Below the pieces are notes generated by a model that worked only from the letters and a program-made list of their open reading frames with translations, was not told the DNA's origin and made no database searches. From assembly GCF_021513215.1 (NCBI RefSeq), contig NZ_CP090975.1, positions 1,520,001 to 1,584,000 on the forward strand: 64,000 bases of DNA, read 5' to 3'. Shown here piece by piece: positions 1-11,497 of the stretch (within the stretch, counting starts at the first letter, position 1; every line of letters starts with the position of its first letter). The position numbers were made by a program, and so were the translations under genes. The DNA comes from Suttonella sp. R2A3. GTDB taxonomy: Bacteria; Pseudomonadota; Gammaproteobacteria; Cardiobacteriales; Cardiobacteriaceae.

Positions 1-2655
<2,655 letters not shown>

Positions 2656-2708
2656 ACAACGCTCAAGTTATCTTAAGACGATTTAGAAGAGATATTGAAT
2701 GTTTCTTG

Positions 2709-2753
2709 AGTACTGGATAGGGAAAACGGAGCTAAGGCTCTATATCCAGTACT
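2709..2753 (+). other. Long hairpin in the 23S-5S spacer, possible rRNA processing stem
   Basis: An exact 11-bp inverted repeat, AGTACTGGATA at 2709-2719 and TATCCAGTACT at 2743-2753, encloses a smaller GAGC/GCTC hairpin. It lies wholly between 23S and 5S, so it could be an RNase III or RNase E processing element. That role is inference from position; the structure itself is visible. Confidence 0.6.
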
Positions 2754-2765
2754 GACAACCGGTTT

Positions 2766-2882
2766 TCCTGATGGCCATAGAGCTGTGGTCCCACCTGAAT
2801 CCATGCCGAACTCAGTAGTGAAACGCAGCATCGCCGATGGTAGTGTGGGGTCTCCCCATGTGAGAGTAGGTCACCATCAGGG
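2766..2882 (+). rRNA. rrf: 5S ribosomal RNA
   Basis: About 117 nt with the conserved 5S blocks GTGGTCCCACCTGA, CCATGCCGAACTCAG, AGTGAAACGC and GATGGTAGTGTGGGG. The ends pair as helix I (CCTGATGG at the 5' side with CCATCAGG at the 3' side). It follows 23S after about 110 nt and is directly followed by a terminator, so it closes the rRNA operon. No tRNA gene follows. Confidence 0.96.
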
Positions 2883-2890
2883 TTTAACGC

Positions 2891-2924
2891 AAGCCCCTAG
2901 TAGCAATACTAGGGGCTTTTTTAA
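2891..2924 (+). terminator. Rho-independent terminator of the rRNA operon
   Basis: AAGCCCCTAG and CTAGGGGCTT form a GC-rich stem around a short loop, followed by a run of T. It begins nine bases after the end of 5S. Confidence 0.92.
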
Positions 2925-3168
2925 TGCACGAGATAAAGTAATCAAAACGCGTAGAATGAGCGTAATTTAGCAGTGGTTAAAATTGAAATTATGAATGAGA
3001 TATAGTGCGTTAAACTATTTATTGCCTTTGATCTCCACACAAATTTTGACAGAATACTTAAGAAAGGTCTTTCTGAGAGTGATATTAATTTAGGGGAGTT
3101 CAGTGTTAGTAACTGATTGCTCTATCAATATTAAGGTACTCAGGTACTTTATTTTATAAGGAAGTAAC

Positions 3169-4311
3169 GTGACTGCTCCAAAATGAGCTCTTTGTGAAAA
3201 AGAAATCGCTGAAGAAAATGATACAAAAGAACATGTTATTCCCAATGCAATTGGTGGAAGGAAAAAGGTAAAGGGATTTATTTGTGAAAGTTGTAACAAT
3301 ACGTCTGGAAGTAATTGGGAATCTGCATTGGCGAAACAGTTAAACCCGTTGAGCTTATTCTTTGGGATTAGCCGTGAGAGCGGAAAAACACCTTCTCAAC
3401 TTTTTGAAACATCAGGAGGGGATAGGTTAAAACTTAATTCAGATGGAAGCATGGATATTGAAAAACCTTTGTATTCAGAAATTCCACTGGATTCTGGCGA
3501 AGGCGGTCAAATACAAATTAAAGCTCGCTCTATCTCTGAAGCAAAGAAAATGCTTAAAGGGGTAAAGAGAAAATATCCACAACTAAATCTAAACGAATTT
3601 CTAGATAGCGCAAAATCTGAGTCATTTTATTGCTCAGATATGTTGAAGTTTAATTTATCATTTGGTGGTCATGAAGCAGGCCGCTCTATTGTGAAGTCAG
3701 CATTAGCACTAGCAGTATCTTCTGGCATTCCGGCAGAAATATGCGGTGCAGCAACAAACTATCTAAGAAAAGAAGATGGTGAAGCCTGTTTCGGGTATTT
3801 CTATGAATCTGACTTAATAAAAAATCGACCAGAAGGAACTCCGTTTCATTGTGTTTCAATCAAAGGGTGTAGCAAAACTAGGCAGGTAATTGGATATGTG
3901 GAATATTTCGGCGTGCAACGTATCGTTCTTTGCTTATCAGATTCCTATGAAGGTCGCGATCTATCAAATACTTACGCTATTAATCCAATTACCGGTGAAG
4001 AATTGAGCCTTACAGTTGTATTAGACTTTTCAAAAGAGGATATACGTGAGGCTTATGACTACAAAAAGATCCCAAAAGGCTCAGTGGAGGCTGCCTTTGA
4101 GAAAATCATTCCAGCAGGTATAGAGCGATCTATTGAACGGGAAAGAGACCGCGTCCTTGATGCTGCTGTAAAGTATGCGTTTAAAAATTGTGGCGCGAAA
4201 GAAGGAGAGATGTTGATGCCGGAACATATAAATAAGCTTACAAGTCTTATGATGGAAAAGTTAGAGCCTTTTATTCTTCATCAGTTTACTCATTCGAGGA
4301 AGAAAAAATAG
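3169..4311 (+). pseudogene. HNH endonuclease (HNH_5-like), interrupted by TGA at codon 6
   Basis: A GTG at 3169 follows a good ribosome site (AAGGAAG, 3158-3164). The frame reads M-T-A-P-K, then TGA at 3184-3186, then stays open to TAG at 4309. The first residues after TGA are ALCEKE, then KEHVIPNAIGGR, then FICESCNNTSGSNWE. This is the usual Cys-x2-Cys, EHVIP, Cys-x2-CNN zinc/HNH arrangement of HNH_5-type nucleases, and TGA sits exactly where the first cysteine of the first pair should be (one base from TGC or TGT). The remaining ~325 residues have no recognisable domain. The region is visibly more AT-rich than its neighbours, suggesting horizontal acquisition next to the rRNA operon. Most likely a recent nonsense mutation or sequencing error. 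Readthrough or selenocysteine is possible but no convincing SECIS hairpin was found. Without its first cysteine, a TTG restart at 3328 would give a protein lacking the whole HNH motif. Confidence 0.7.
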
Positions 4312-4532
4312 CTTATAACAAGATGAAGCAGGCAGATAATTTATTCGTTTTACCTCAAGTTTAAGATGGGCACAATATTTTGTGTGGATCTTTTGATTTA
4401 ATGTACAGTAGAAAGTAATTTAAAAGGCAAGTACGTACAAATCTTGCGGGTGATGAATACGAAATAGATCGTTTAAGTGCTTGTAAGAGAGAAAACTTAA
4501 GCTAAATAAAATGCATGCATGGTTTTCTAGAC
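4312..4532. other. Gene-free AT-rich gap with a palindromic patch
   Basis: No coding potential was seen between the HNH reading frame and the convergent LysO gene. At 4490-4537 there is an inverted repeat (AGAAAAC 4490-4496 and GTTTTCT 4522-4528), flanking CTTAAG copies and an ATGCATGCAT centre. It could terminate the minus-strand lysO transcript, but it has no clear U-tract, so this is weak. Confidence 0.4.
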
Positions 4533-5432
4533 TTAAGCAAGAAATAAGCTAAGGAACACTGGGGCGAGTAGGCTTAAGAGGATACCGCTGGCGAGTGCCT
4601 GTGGGACTTTTTCTGCGCCACAGGCTTGTTTTACGATCGGCAGCACAGTATCCATCGCGCCAGCGCCTGAGACGCTCATCGCCATATAGCCGTAGCGTAC
4701 GCCGAGTAGATACAATAACACGATCCCGAGTAATTCTCGGGTGAGGTCAATCAGTAGCGCTGTGGTGCCGTAAAAGGTGCCTAATTGTTCGCCAACCATG
4801 ACGCTCGATAGGGTAAACCAACCAAAACCGCTGACTAATGCTAATGCCTGACGGATCGGCATATCGATCCACCAAGCGGTGATTAATCCTCCTATCAAAG
4901 CGCCGATGATGATGGAGAGCGGCAACAAGAAAATACGCGGATGGAAATGATGGATTTTAAGTCCCAGATGATAAAGATCAATCCCAACCAAAAAGACCAT
5001 CAGTAGCAAGACGGCGTTGATTGAGGGAAGCGGTAATTCATCAAAGGGTAGCAGATGGGTAAGTGCGCCGAGGGCAACCATCAATAAGGCGAGAAAACAC
5101 GAGCGCAGCGGCGGCCATAGTCGAGAAATCGATACCGCACTGCGTGGACGTTGTTTTGGTTCTTGATGGTCAAAAAACCACGCAATGAGTGCGGCAGGGA
5201 TTAAAGTACTGAATAGGGTGAACCAGGCGGCGCTGCGTAGCGCTTTACCCAATGCACCAGCGTTAGCCAGCACATCGCCAAAATCTCTGCCAATAAGGAA
5301 TAACAGTACCCAAACCAGTGGCCCGACGGCCGCGATTAAACGGTGCGCTAGGCGGGTTGGGATGATCTTTGCTGCAATGGCGCCGAGAATGACCGCCGCG
5401 ATGATTGGCGCTAAGGTAGCAAGAACCGTCAT
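4533..5432 (-). CDS. lysO: LysO-family lysine exporter
   Basis: A 299-residue inner-membrane protein with about eight hydrophobic segments. Segments typical of LysO (formerly YbjE/DUF340) are the SGFGWFTLSSVMVG stretch near residue 201, LLIDLTRELLG near 227 and SGAGAMDTVLPIVKQACG near 255; in this family they form the export path. LysO exports L-lysine and toxic analogues such as thialysine. Its ATG overlaps the stop of the upstream mechanosensitive-channel gene by one base (TAATG), so the two are probably translationally coupled. Family assignment is secure; substrate is by homology. Confidence 0.88.
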   Translation of the reverse strand: MTVLATLAPIIAAVILGAIAAKIIPTRLAHRLIAAVGPLVWVLLFLIGRDFGDVLANAGALGKALRSAAWFTLFSTLIPAALIAWFFDHQEPKQRPRSAVSISRLWPPLRSCFLALLMVALGALTHLLPFDELPLPSINAVLLLMVFLVGIDLYHLGLKIHHFHPRIFLLPLSIIIGALIGGLITAWWIDMPIRQALALVSGFGWFTLSSVMVGEQLGTFYGTTALLIDLTRELLGIVLLYLLGVRYGYMAMSVSGAGAMDTVLPIVKQACGAEKVPQALASGILLSLLAPVFLSLFLA

Positions 5433-8400
5433 TATTCGCCGTTTTTATGATTATGTGGTGGGGCGAACGGTAATGGTAAGACTTTATGGGCGTCTTGATC
5501 CTGGTGTTCTGGGAAATAAATATCGTGTTTGAGGTAGGCAATCTCGAAGCCATTGCGTTTACACGCCTGCCAAATGCGGGTGATGAGTTTGTGGCGGGTG
5601 GTGGCAAAGTCGTGATCGAGTAAATGCCAATAATATTGTACACGATAGGTGATGCCGCGCTCGCTACAACCAAAGGCGAAGGCACGGTTCTTCATATACG
5701 GTTCTTGATCGCTAAGTTCACCCAGAGCGAGCATTTCTTGCAATTCATTCATGAGCACGCCTTCGACTTCCGCCGGATCATGACGATAGCTGATGTCAAA
5801 ATAGAGAACCATGCGTTTGAGTTGATCGGTGTGCGACCAGTTTTTAAAAGCGGAAGTTACGAAATCGGAGTTGGGTAGGATCACGCTTTCGTTATCGAAG
5901 GTGGTCATGGTCAGTGAGCGCATGCCAATACGTTCGACTGTGCCATCATAACCACCCACAGAGATAATATCGCCGCTACGCAGAGGGCGCTCGATGAGCA
6001 ATAAGATGCCGCTAATGAAATTGTTGGCTATCGTTTGCATACCAAAACCGATCCCCACACCGATTGCCCCGGCAAGCACGGTAAATGTGGTGAGGTCGAG
6101 GCCGATGATGCGCAGGGCGAGTAAAAACCCAAATGTGACTGCGGCGTATTGACTGAATACTGCCAGGCTGTTACGGATGCCTAAATCGACAACTTTGCTG
6201 TAAATCCAGCGGTAGGAGAATGATTTCAGCCAGCTACCAATACGGAAAACGATATAGATCAGCAACGCCATTAATAAAATATTCATCAAGGTAAATTGGC
6301 TATCGGTGCTGCTGGAGAATAATGGTTTTTTCAGCAATGTAAGAAAATCGCTCAGGACAGGGGTGTGGCTGTTCCAGCCGTAAATACGCAGCAATAACCA
6401 CGCAAGCAGTAATAAACTGCCGTAGCGCAGGATGGTGTGTAATGGGCCTATCACATCCTGTGCCCAGAACACCCCATTATTGGTGTTGAGTAAGGCGTAG
6501 CGTTTTGCCCACAGCGAGGCATCTTTACACAACGCGAGAAAGCCAATCCAAATTAAGGCAACTAGCAGTAAATACAATAAATATTGTGCGCTTAACCAAG
6601 CGAAATTGAGATAGCCGAGTAAGCTGCTTATGGTGAATAAGGTAAAGCCGATTGGGATGATATAAACCACGACACGCAAAATGCGGTAGGTGTAAAACTC
6701 GCTGTAATAACCATTGAGGAAACTGACGGCGCGATTAATCGCATGCCACATCGGGAGCGTGACCAACGCAATATAAACCCCATAAATCCAGCGGAATGTA
6801 TCGATGGTGGTTTGATCGTTGAGAATTTGTTCAGCCATCATTACTAGGGCAAATAAAATACTGCCTATGGCTGATAGGATGCCGACAATGCGCACCACAC
6901 GGTAATTATCGGTGGTTTCTAACAGTTGGGTGTCGATTAAGATGCGCATTGCAAAATAAGGAATGGCGATCATCAACATCAAAATCGCCGGGAGCAATAA
7001 CAGCCCATAGCTTGGCGCGCTAAGTTGGGCGACGTGAACCAGGGTCAGACTAAGCAATAAGAAGCCGATATACGGGAAGTTATGCTTTAACATGCCGAAA
7101 ATAAACAATAAAAAGCGTGGTGCGAAGCCCATTCGTATATGTTTGCGGTAGCGTTTTGAGAGACGGTTATTCCAGATGGTGACCGAAATAGTGACTAAAA
7201 TAATCGCGACCACGGCGACAGTCAGCATCACCCAGCGCATTAACGGCATATTTTTTAACGCATCAAGCAGGGTTTTAGCCGACACTAAATATTGACCGGC
7301 GAAGGTGCCAAAGGCGGTAGTGATATTTTGCGCAATTTGCGGTAGCGCCATAATTGAACCGCCAAAGCGGAATTGTCGTTTGAGATAGTTTTTTGAGACT
7401 GTGGTGAATTCACCATCAATTTTTTCTTTTAGCAATGCCACGCTGAATAAATTATTGTCCAACGCGCTACCAATATCTTGGTGGGTTCGCTGCATGTCGG
7501 CGTATTGCTGGGCAATCAGCTCAGGGATACCATTTTTTTGATTGCTAAACAGTTCGTATTGGTCTTTAATTGTCGTAAAATTATTGTCTAGTCGAATGTT
7601 TGCATCGTTGAGACGAGAACGAAAAGCCTCGAGCTCGCTCTGCTCGCGACGGATACGCTCTAGCGAAACGCTCGAAAAATCGACAAATTGCAACTCTTGC
7701 ATGCGTTGCTCAATTTGACTGACTTCCTCGCCAATGGCGTTGAACATAATCTGCTTGTTTAAGATGGCAATGAGAATATTATGATGTAAACGCTGTTCTG
7801 AATTGAGCGAACTATCACGCAACACCATATTAAGGCGATCGCGCTCTTTGATGAGCTGCTGTGACTGGCTTTCTAAGTCAGAAGGCGCCTCGGAGCTATT
7901 GCGCCGCGCGTCGTCGTTTTCTAAATAGCGTTCGTTGTAGCGCTGATAGCGGGTGCTGAGTAGGGCAACATATTGTCGATCGAGCTCGATGATATGGTTA
8001 AGCCGCTTACGCTTTTCTTGCAACAAGCTATGATAACGTTCATTGCGTTCAAGGCGATTTTGCAGCGTTTCTTGATCAATATTTTGCTCGTTATCGTTTG
8101 TGGCGAGGGGGTTGGCTAGCTTTTGTAGCTGCGTATTGATCTGTTGGGTGGTCGCTTTGGTGTCTTCAATGGTTTTATCGAGCGTTATCAAGCGGTTTTT
8201 TTGATTGTCTTGGCGCAACTGCTCCTGCTCTAATTCGATGCGTGCTTGGTTAAGATCCCCTTGTTTGATAATAGCGTTGCTTGATGCCGGGTTATTGAGC
8301 GCTTCGGTGATGTGTTTAATGTTATTTTGTAGTTGAACAATTTGTTCTTCCAGGCTGGTAATTTCTTCCTTAGCAACCTCAATTTGCGCGCTGCTTGCAG

Positions 8401-8506
8401 CAACCACTGTGTCATACATACCTGACTGTTGGGCAATAGCGCTCTGCGCACTGAACCACAGCACGATGAATATCAGCGATTGAACCCCAGCGAATAGTGC
8501 CCGCAT
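5432..8506 (-). CDS. Large MscS-family mechanosensitive ion channel (MscK/MscM type)
   Basis: About 1,024 residues from the ATG at 8506; an upstream TTG at 8527 would add seven. A signal peptide (FIVLWFSAQSAIAQ) is followed by about 300 residues of glutamine/glutamate-rich periplasmic coiled coil, roughly ten membrane helices, and a C-terminal MscS core. That core contains TFTVLAGAIGVGIGFGMQTI (pore-lining helix, Gly/Ala-rich), NNFISGILLLIERP and the beta domain GDIISVGGYDGTVERIGMRS. Channels of this build (MscK, YjeP/MscM, about 1,100 residues in E. coli) release osmolytes on hypo-osmotic shock; some are also gated by ions. Which subtype this is cannot be decided from sequence. It shares a junction with lysO downstream. 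Confidence 0.9.
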   Translation of the reverse strand: MRALFAGVQSLIFIVLWFSAQSAIAQQSGMYDTVVAASSAQIEVAKEEITSLEEQIVQLQNNIKHITEALNNPASSNAIIKQGDLNQARIELEQEQLRQDNQKNRLITLDKTIEDTKATTQQINTQLQKLANPLATNDNEQNIDQETLQNRLERNERYHSLLQEKRKRLNHIIELDRQYVALLSTRYQRYNERYLENDDARRNSSEAPSDLESQSQQLIKERDRLNMVLRDSSLNSEQRLHHNILIAILNKQIMFNAIGEEVSQIEQRMQELQFVDFSSVSLERIRREQSELEAFRSRLNDANIRLDNNFTTIKDQYELFSNQKNGIPELIAQQYADMQRTHQDIGSALDNNLFSVALLKEKIDGEFTTVSKNYLKRQFRFGGSIMALPQIAQNITTAFGTFAGQYLVSAKTLLDALKNMPLMRWVMLTVAVVAIILVTISVTIWNNRLSKRYRKHIRMGFAPRFLLFIFGMLKHNFPYIGFLLLSLTLVHVAQLSAPSYGLLLLPAILMLMIAIPYFAMRILIDTQLLETTDNYRVVRIVGILSAIGSILFALVMMAEQILNDQTTIDTFRWIYGVYIALVTLPMWHAINRAVSFLNGYYSEFYTYRILRVVVYIIPIGFTLFTISSLLGYLNFAWLSAQYLLYLLLVALIWIGFLALCKDASLWAKRYALLNTNNGVFWAQDVIGPLHTILRYGSLLLLAWLLLRIYGWNSHTPVLSDFLTLLKKPLFSSSTDSQFTLMNILLMALLIYIVFRIGSWLKSFSYRWIYSKVVDLGIRNSLAVFSQYAAVTFGFLLALRIIGLDLTTFTVLAGAIGVGIGFGMQTIANNFISGILLLIERPLRSGDIISVGGYDGTVERIGMRSLTMTTFDNESVILPNSDFVTSAFKNWSHTDQLKRMVLYFDISYRHDPAEVEGVLMNELQEMLALGELSDQEPYMKNRAFAFGCSERGITYRVQYYWHLLDHDFATTRHKLITRIWQACKRNGFEIAYLKHDIYFPEHQDQDAHKVLPLPFAPPHNHKNGE

Positions 8507-8579
8507 GACTTTGCCCACAACAACCAAAAACGCACTATTTTAGCAGGTTAGATGCAGAATGAGTATGAGAAATAAAGGA

Positions 8580-8948
8580 TTATTCCGGGCTGTGACAGAC
8601 CGCCTCGATGTTATGTCCATCGGGGTCAAGCACAAACGCACCATAGTAATCAGGATGGTAGATTTCGCGAACACCGGGTTTACCGTTGTCTTTACCACCA
8701 GCGGCAATGGCGGCGTGATAAAACGCATCAACGGCTTGGCGGTTAGACGCGATAAAAGCGATGTGCATGGGCGCGTGTGGTTTCTCGCCTTCGCCAAACC
8801 AGAATTCGGGCTTGCCATCCTTACCCATACCTGCCCAGCCTTGTACTTCCATCACCAGCTCGATGCCTAATGGGGCAAGCGCTTGTGCGTAAAATGCTTT
8901 GCTGGTTTGATGGTCTCTTATGCTCATGCCAATATGGTCAATAATCAT
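8580..8948 (-). CDS. VOC (glyoxalase/bleomycin-resistance fold) protein
   Basis: 122 residues, the normal length for a single vicinal-oxygen-chelate domain with two beta-alpha-beta-beta-beta modules. It starts MIIDHIGMSIRDHQTSKAFY and ends with the typical ALVxDPxGHNIEAV-like segment (AFVLDPDGHNIEAV). The metal-binding residues of the fold (His near the start, Glu near the end) are present, but the substrate is unknown. A good ribosome site (GGAG) precedes the ATG. It lies between the EVE gene and the channel gene in a run of minus-strand genes. Confidence 0.88.
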   Translation of the reverse strand: MIIDHIGMSIRDHQTSKAFYAQALAPLGIELVMEVQGWAGMGKDGKPEFWFGEGEKPHAPMHIAFIASNRQAVDAFYHAAIAAGGKDNGKPGVREIYHPDYYGAFVLDPDGHNIEAVCHSPE

Positions 8949-8977
8949 AGTGTGCTCCTGTAGTTAAAGATGCGATG

Positions 8978-9409
8978 TCAGTGTGTTATGCACATCGCAG
9001 ATTGAATTAGTTGAAAGTCTTGTTCGCTAATATTGATTAAGCCAAATCGAAGCTGATATCCCCAATGTTTCTCTTGGGTGAGGGTTAATTGATCGATGAT
9101 TTTATAAATGCTGACGGCGTGCGCATCATAAAAACGAACATCTTTGTGAAATGGCACAAAGCCACCACCCATGTCAAATGGGTAAGGATCTTCGCTAATA
9201 ACCTCACCAATGGCGGTAAATTCTTTACATGCTCTGCCATTTTTAAGGCTGGTTTTCGGAGAGTAATAAACGACCTTGTCACCGGCTTTGACGCGCGCCT
9301 GCGGCGCACGTTTACCATGACACACTTGCATAAAGCCGCCAGAGATACCAAGCGTGACATGGTTTTTAGACGCCACGGCAAGCCAGTAATTTTGTGTTTG
9401 AGGGCACAT
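8978..9409 (-). CDS. EVE-domain protein
   Basis: 143 residues matching the EVE fold throughout: NYWLAVASKNHV at the N-terminus, then GGFMQVCHGKRAP, VKAGDKVVYYSPK and FTAIGEVISEDPY. EVE domains are related to PUA and YTH folds and are thought to bind modified bases in DNA or RNA; stand-alone versions of this length are common and of unknown physiological role. The start codon lies one base after the stop of the GST gene, so both are probably on one transcript. Confidence 0.85.
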   Translation of the reverse strand: MCPQTQNYWLAVASKNHVTLGISGGFMQVCHGKRAPQARVKAGDKVVYYSPKTSLKNGRACKEFTAIGEVISEDPYPFDMGGGFVPFHKDVRFYDAHAVSIYKIIDQLTLTQEKHWGYQLRFGLINISEQDFQLIQSAMCITH

Positions 9410-9410
9410 A

Positions 9411-10058
9411 CTATTGGTTCAGCAAGGCGCCATCAATCGCTTTAGCGCGCTGAAAACTTTCGCGTGCGGTATGCCTGGCTGCGTATGCTTGGAATTCGGG
9501 CAATGGTTCGATCAAACCAAATGTCAGATAAAAATTCAAGGCGTTGCTGAGATATAAATCGGCGGTGCTAAAGCGATCACCAACGAGATAGTGGGACGTT
9601 TTAAGTTTGCTTACCAGGGTGTTGATGACATCGCTTAATTGACCATAACCTGCCGTGCTGGTCTGTTCTTCTTTGAGTTCAAAATGAAAATGGTGATTTA
9701 ACAGCGCCGGTTCTAAGACGCCGTGGGCAAAAAACAGCCAACGATAGTATTCACCACGTAGCGGACTATCAATGGCTGGTGCGAGCTGTCTGTCATGATA
9801 TTTGTCGGTTAAATAAGCACAGATGGCAGCGGTTTCGCTGATGACGGTATCGCCGTCTGTCAGGGTGGGGACTTTACCCATGGGGTTAATGTTTAAGTAA
9901 TTCGCGGACTTGATTCCGTCAGGACTGGCGTCGCTGCCATATTGCAGGATCACTGTGGTGTAGTCTACGCCGTCCTGCAATCCCAGCTCGGTGAGCAGCC
10001 AGCGCACTACTGCGCCACGTGATTGGGGGTTGGTATAAAAGGTTAGTGTGCTCATCAT
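9411..10058 (-). CDS. Glutathione S-transferase
   Basis: 215 residues with an N-terminal thioredoxin-like domain (LTFYTNPQSRGAVVRWLLTE, cis-proline segment MGKVPTLTDGDTVISETAAI) and an all-helical C-terminal domain with STADLYLSNAL. The Ser/Gly of NPQSRG is where the catalytic residue lies in bacterial GSTs. Two adjacent ATG codons follow a GGAG site; either could be used. The xenobiotic or endogenous substrate is not predictable. Confidence 0.9.
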   Translation of the reverse strand: MMSTLTFYTNPQSRGAVVRWLLTELGLQDGVDYTTVILQYGSDASPDGIKSANYLNINPMGKVPTLTDGDTVISETAAICAYLTDKYHDRQLAPAIDSPLRGEYYRWLFFAHGVLEPALLNHHFHFELKEEQTSTAGYGQLSDVINTLVSKLKTSHYLVGDRFSTADLYLSNALNFYLTFGLIEPLPEFQAYAARHTARESFQRAKAIDGALLNQ

Positions 10059-10124
10059 CGTCTCCGTTTAAGTGGGTGTGTGATGATTGTAGCAATGAAA
10101 TGTGTCAGTTTTTGTCAGTAGTGA

Positions 10125-10478
10125 TTACTTATCCGACCAAACTGCGAATTCATTGCCGCTAGGTTCGCTGAAATGAAAGCGCCTCCCGCCAGGAAAGGCA
10201 AAGGTTGGCTGGATAATCACACCGCCGGCTGCTTCGATCTTTGCTTGGGTAGTTTCTAAATCCTTGCTGTAAAAAACCACCAGAACACTGCCTTGCTGGG
10301 TGGTGGCGCACTGTTCTGATTGATAAAACCCACCGTCTAAGTGTGTGGTAGAAAAAGCGGTGTATTGCTCGCCATAGTCGGTGAATGACCAAGCAAACAC
10401 GTCGCTAAAAAATTGCTTAGTACGCGGTAAATCTGTAGCTGGAATCTCAATATAATTAAGGCTTTCATGTTGCGGCAT
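10125..10478 (-). CDS. VOC family protein, second copy
   Basis: 117 residues from the ATG at 10478, chosen because GAGGGA lies eight bases upstream; an ATG seven codons earlier is also open. The chain begins SLNYIEIPATDLPRTKQFF and ends RFHFSEPSGNEFAVWS, both typical of VOC proteins of the glyoxalase-like/YaeR group. It is not a close copy of the other VOC protein at 8580-8948. Genes of this type often sit next to a WYL regulator, as here. Confidence 0.87.
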   Translation of the reverse strand: MPQHESLNYIEIPATDLPRTKQFFSDVFAWSFTDYGEQYTAFSTTHLDGGFYQSEQCATTQQGSVLVVFYSKDLETTQAKIEAAGGVIIQPTFAFPGGRRFHFSEPSGNEFAVWSDK

Positions 10479-10728
10479 GGCAGGTTCCCTCGGGGGCATA
10501 CGATGGGTTTATTGGCGCTAATGCTTTGTTCTTCTTGCTGGTGTTATGCTACGAGCGCCTGAGTGGTTCATCGGCCATAAATCGGGGCACAGTAATCAGC
10601 AATCCAAGGCAACAATAATCTTGTTGGGTATTGGTTTTTCAGCAAAGATCAGCAAACAAAGCATAGCTCGATTGTTCGATTAAATCATCTGCAGAATGAT
10701 ATAAGTATGGGACAAAGTAACCTTTTCT
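10479..10728. other. Gap between VOC gene and WYL regulator gene
   Basis: No gene is apparent. A 10-bp inverted repeat, ATGCTTTGTT at 10521-10530 and AACAAAGCAT at 10655-10664, is separated by about 124 bp. It might be an operator pair or a relic, or chance. Confidence 0.35.
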
Positions 10729-11445
10729 TTAGACTTGGTCAAATGTGTCATCGATATTTTGTGCACGGCGCCAACGTGTTAATAAGGTCTGTTTATTGGG
10801 GGTGTATGGTATGCACAATTCTGTCAATGCCAGTATTCTGTCGACCCGAAAATGACGAAAATCAGCACGTTGTTCGCACCACGCCGCAATCATTTGTGTG
10901 GTACCAAAAAATGCCAGCGCAAAAGGATAGATCACACGGTCGGAGAGTGATCCTTCGGCATTTTCATAGTATAGCTGGATTTTATGTTGTTCACGGATGG
11001 CGTTGCGAATCGTGTGAGCGAACCTCAGGGGGCGTGCGTTGGCGTCTTTTACGGGGGGTACAAATAATGTATGCGCGTCGATATGACGTACGATGGCTTT
11101 GCTCGAAACCGCGCGAATTTTTGCCAGTGCGCTGCGGGTGGCATCGGTTAACGCATCATCACCATAAGCGTTGACCCATCGTCCTCCTAATACCAGGGCT
11201 TCGATTTCATCTGGGGTAAACATAAGCGGCGGTAAAGTGAAGCGTTCTTTGAGTATGAAGCCGAGACCCGCTTCACCTTGAATATCAGCGCCTTGTAAGC
11301 GTAGGGTGTTGATGTCACGGTATAGCGTTCTTGTGCTGACAGAAAGCTGTTCGGCCAATCGTTCCGCGCTGATTGGGCGTCGATGATGACGCAGAATATG
11401 TAATAAGGCAAACAATCGTTCGGTACGGTTCACGGATTTTTTCAT
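10729..11445 (-). CDS. YafY-type transcriptional regulator (HTH_11 + WYL)
   Basis: 238 residues. The N-terminal winged helix has the order expected for this family: RTERLFALLHILRHHRRPIS, AERLAEQLSVSTRTLYRDI (recognition helix) and a GAGLGF-type wing. The C-terminal half is a WYL domain with IQLYYEN and IAAWCEQRADFRHFRVDRI. WYL domains sense small ligands or nucleic acids. It is first in a minus-strand run leading to a VOC protein, a GST and an EVE protein, so it may control this probable detoxification cluster, possibly itself included. This is inference from neighbourhood. Confidence 0.9.
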   Translation of the reverse strand: MKKSVNRTERLFALLHILRHHRRPISAERLAEQLSVSTRTLYRDINTLRLQGADIQGEAGLGFILKERFTLPPLMFTPDEIEALVLGGRWVNAYGDDALTDATRSALAKIRAVSSKAIVRHIDAHTLFVPPVKDANARPLRFAHTIRNAIREQHKIQLYYENAEGSLSDRVIYPFALAFFGTTQMIAAWCEQRADFRHFRVDRILALTELCIPYTPNKQTLLTRWRRAQNIDDTFDQV

Positions 11446-11497
11446 GCCGGAGTGTCGTATAAGCCTATCGTGAACGAGCTATGTGTACAATAAGAAT

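Noticed and set aside
3046-3051. Perfect TTGACA upstream of the HNH reading frame
   Set aside because: No acceptable -10 box at 15-19 bp; the first AT-rich candidate is more than 30 bp away, so I do not call a promoter.
3184-3230. Selenocysteine insertion at the HNH TGA
   Set aside because: The bases after the TGA form no stable hairpin with a suitable apical loop, and zinc-ligand selenocysteine is not known for this family. Kept only as an outside possibility.
3090-3299. Minus-strand frame of 69 codons over the HNH start
   Set aside because: Antisense to the clear HNH motif, no homology.
3169-4311. TGA as a sense codon genome-wide
   Set aside because: Other genes in the window (for example prlC at 31655, tsaP at 47435, ntrX) end in TGA at the expected place, so TGA is a normal stop.
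5185-5532. Plus-strand frame of 115 codons opposite lysO and the channel gene
   Set aside because: Shadow of two well-supported genes on the other strand.
10521-10664. ATGCTTTGTT/AACAAAGCAT as ends of a small mobile element
   Set aside because: Only 10 bp, no target duplication seen, no coding content; likely chance or a distant operator pair.
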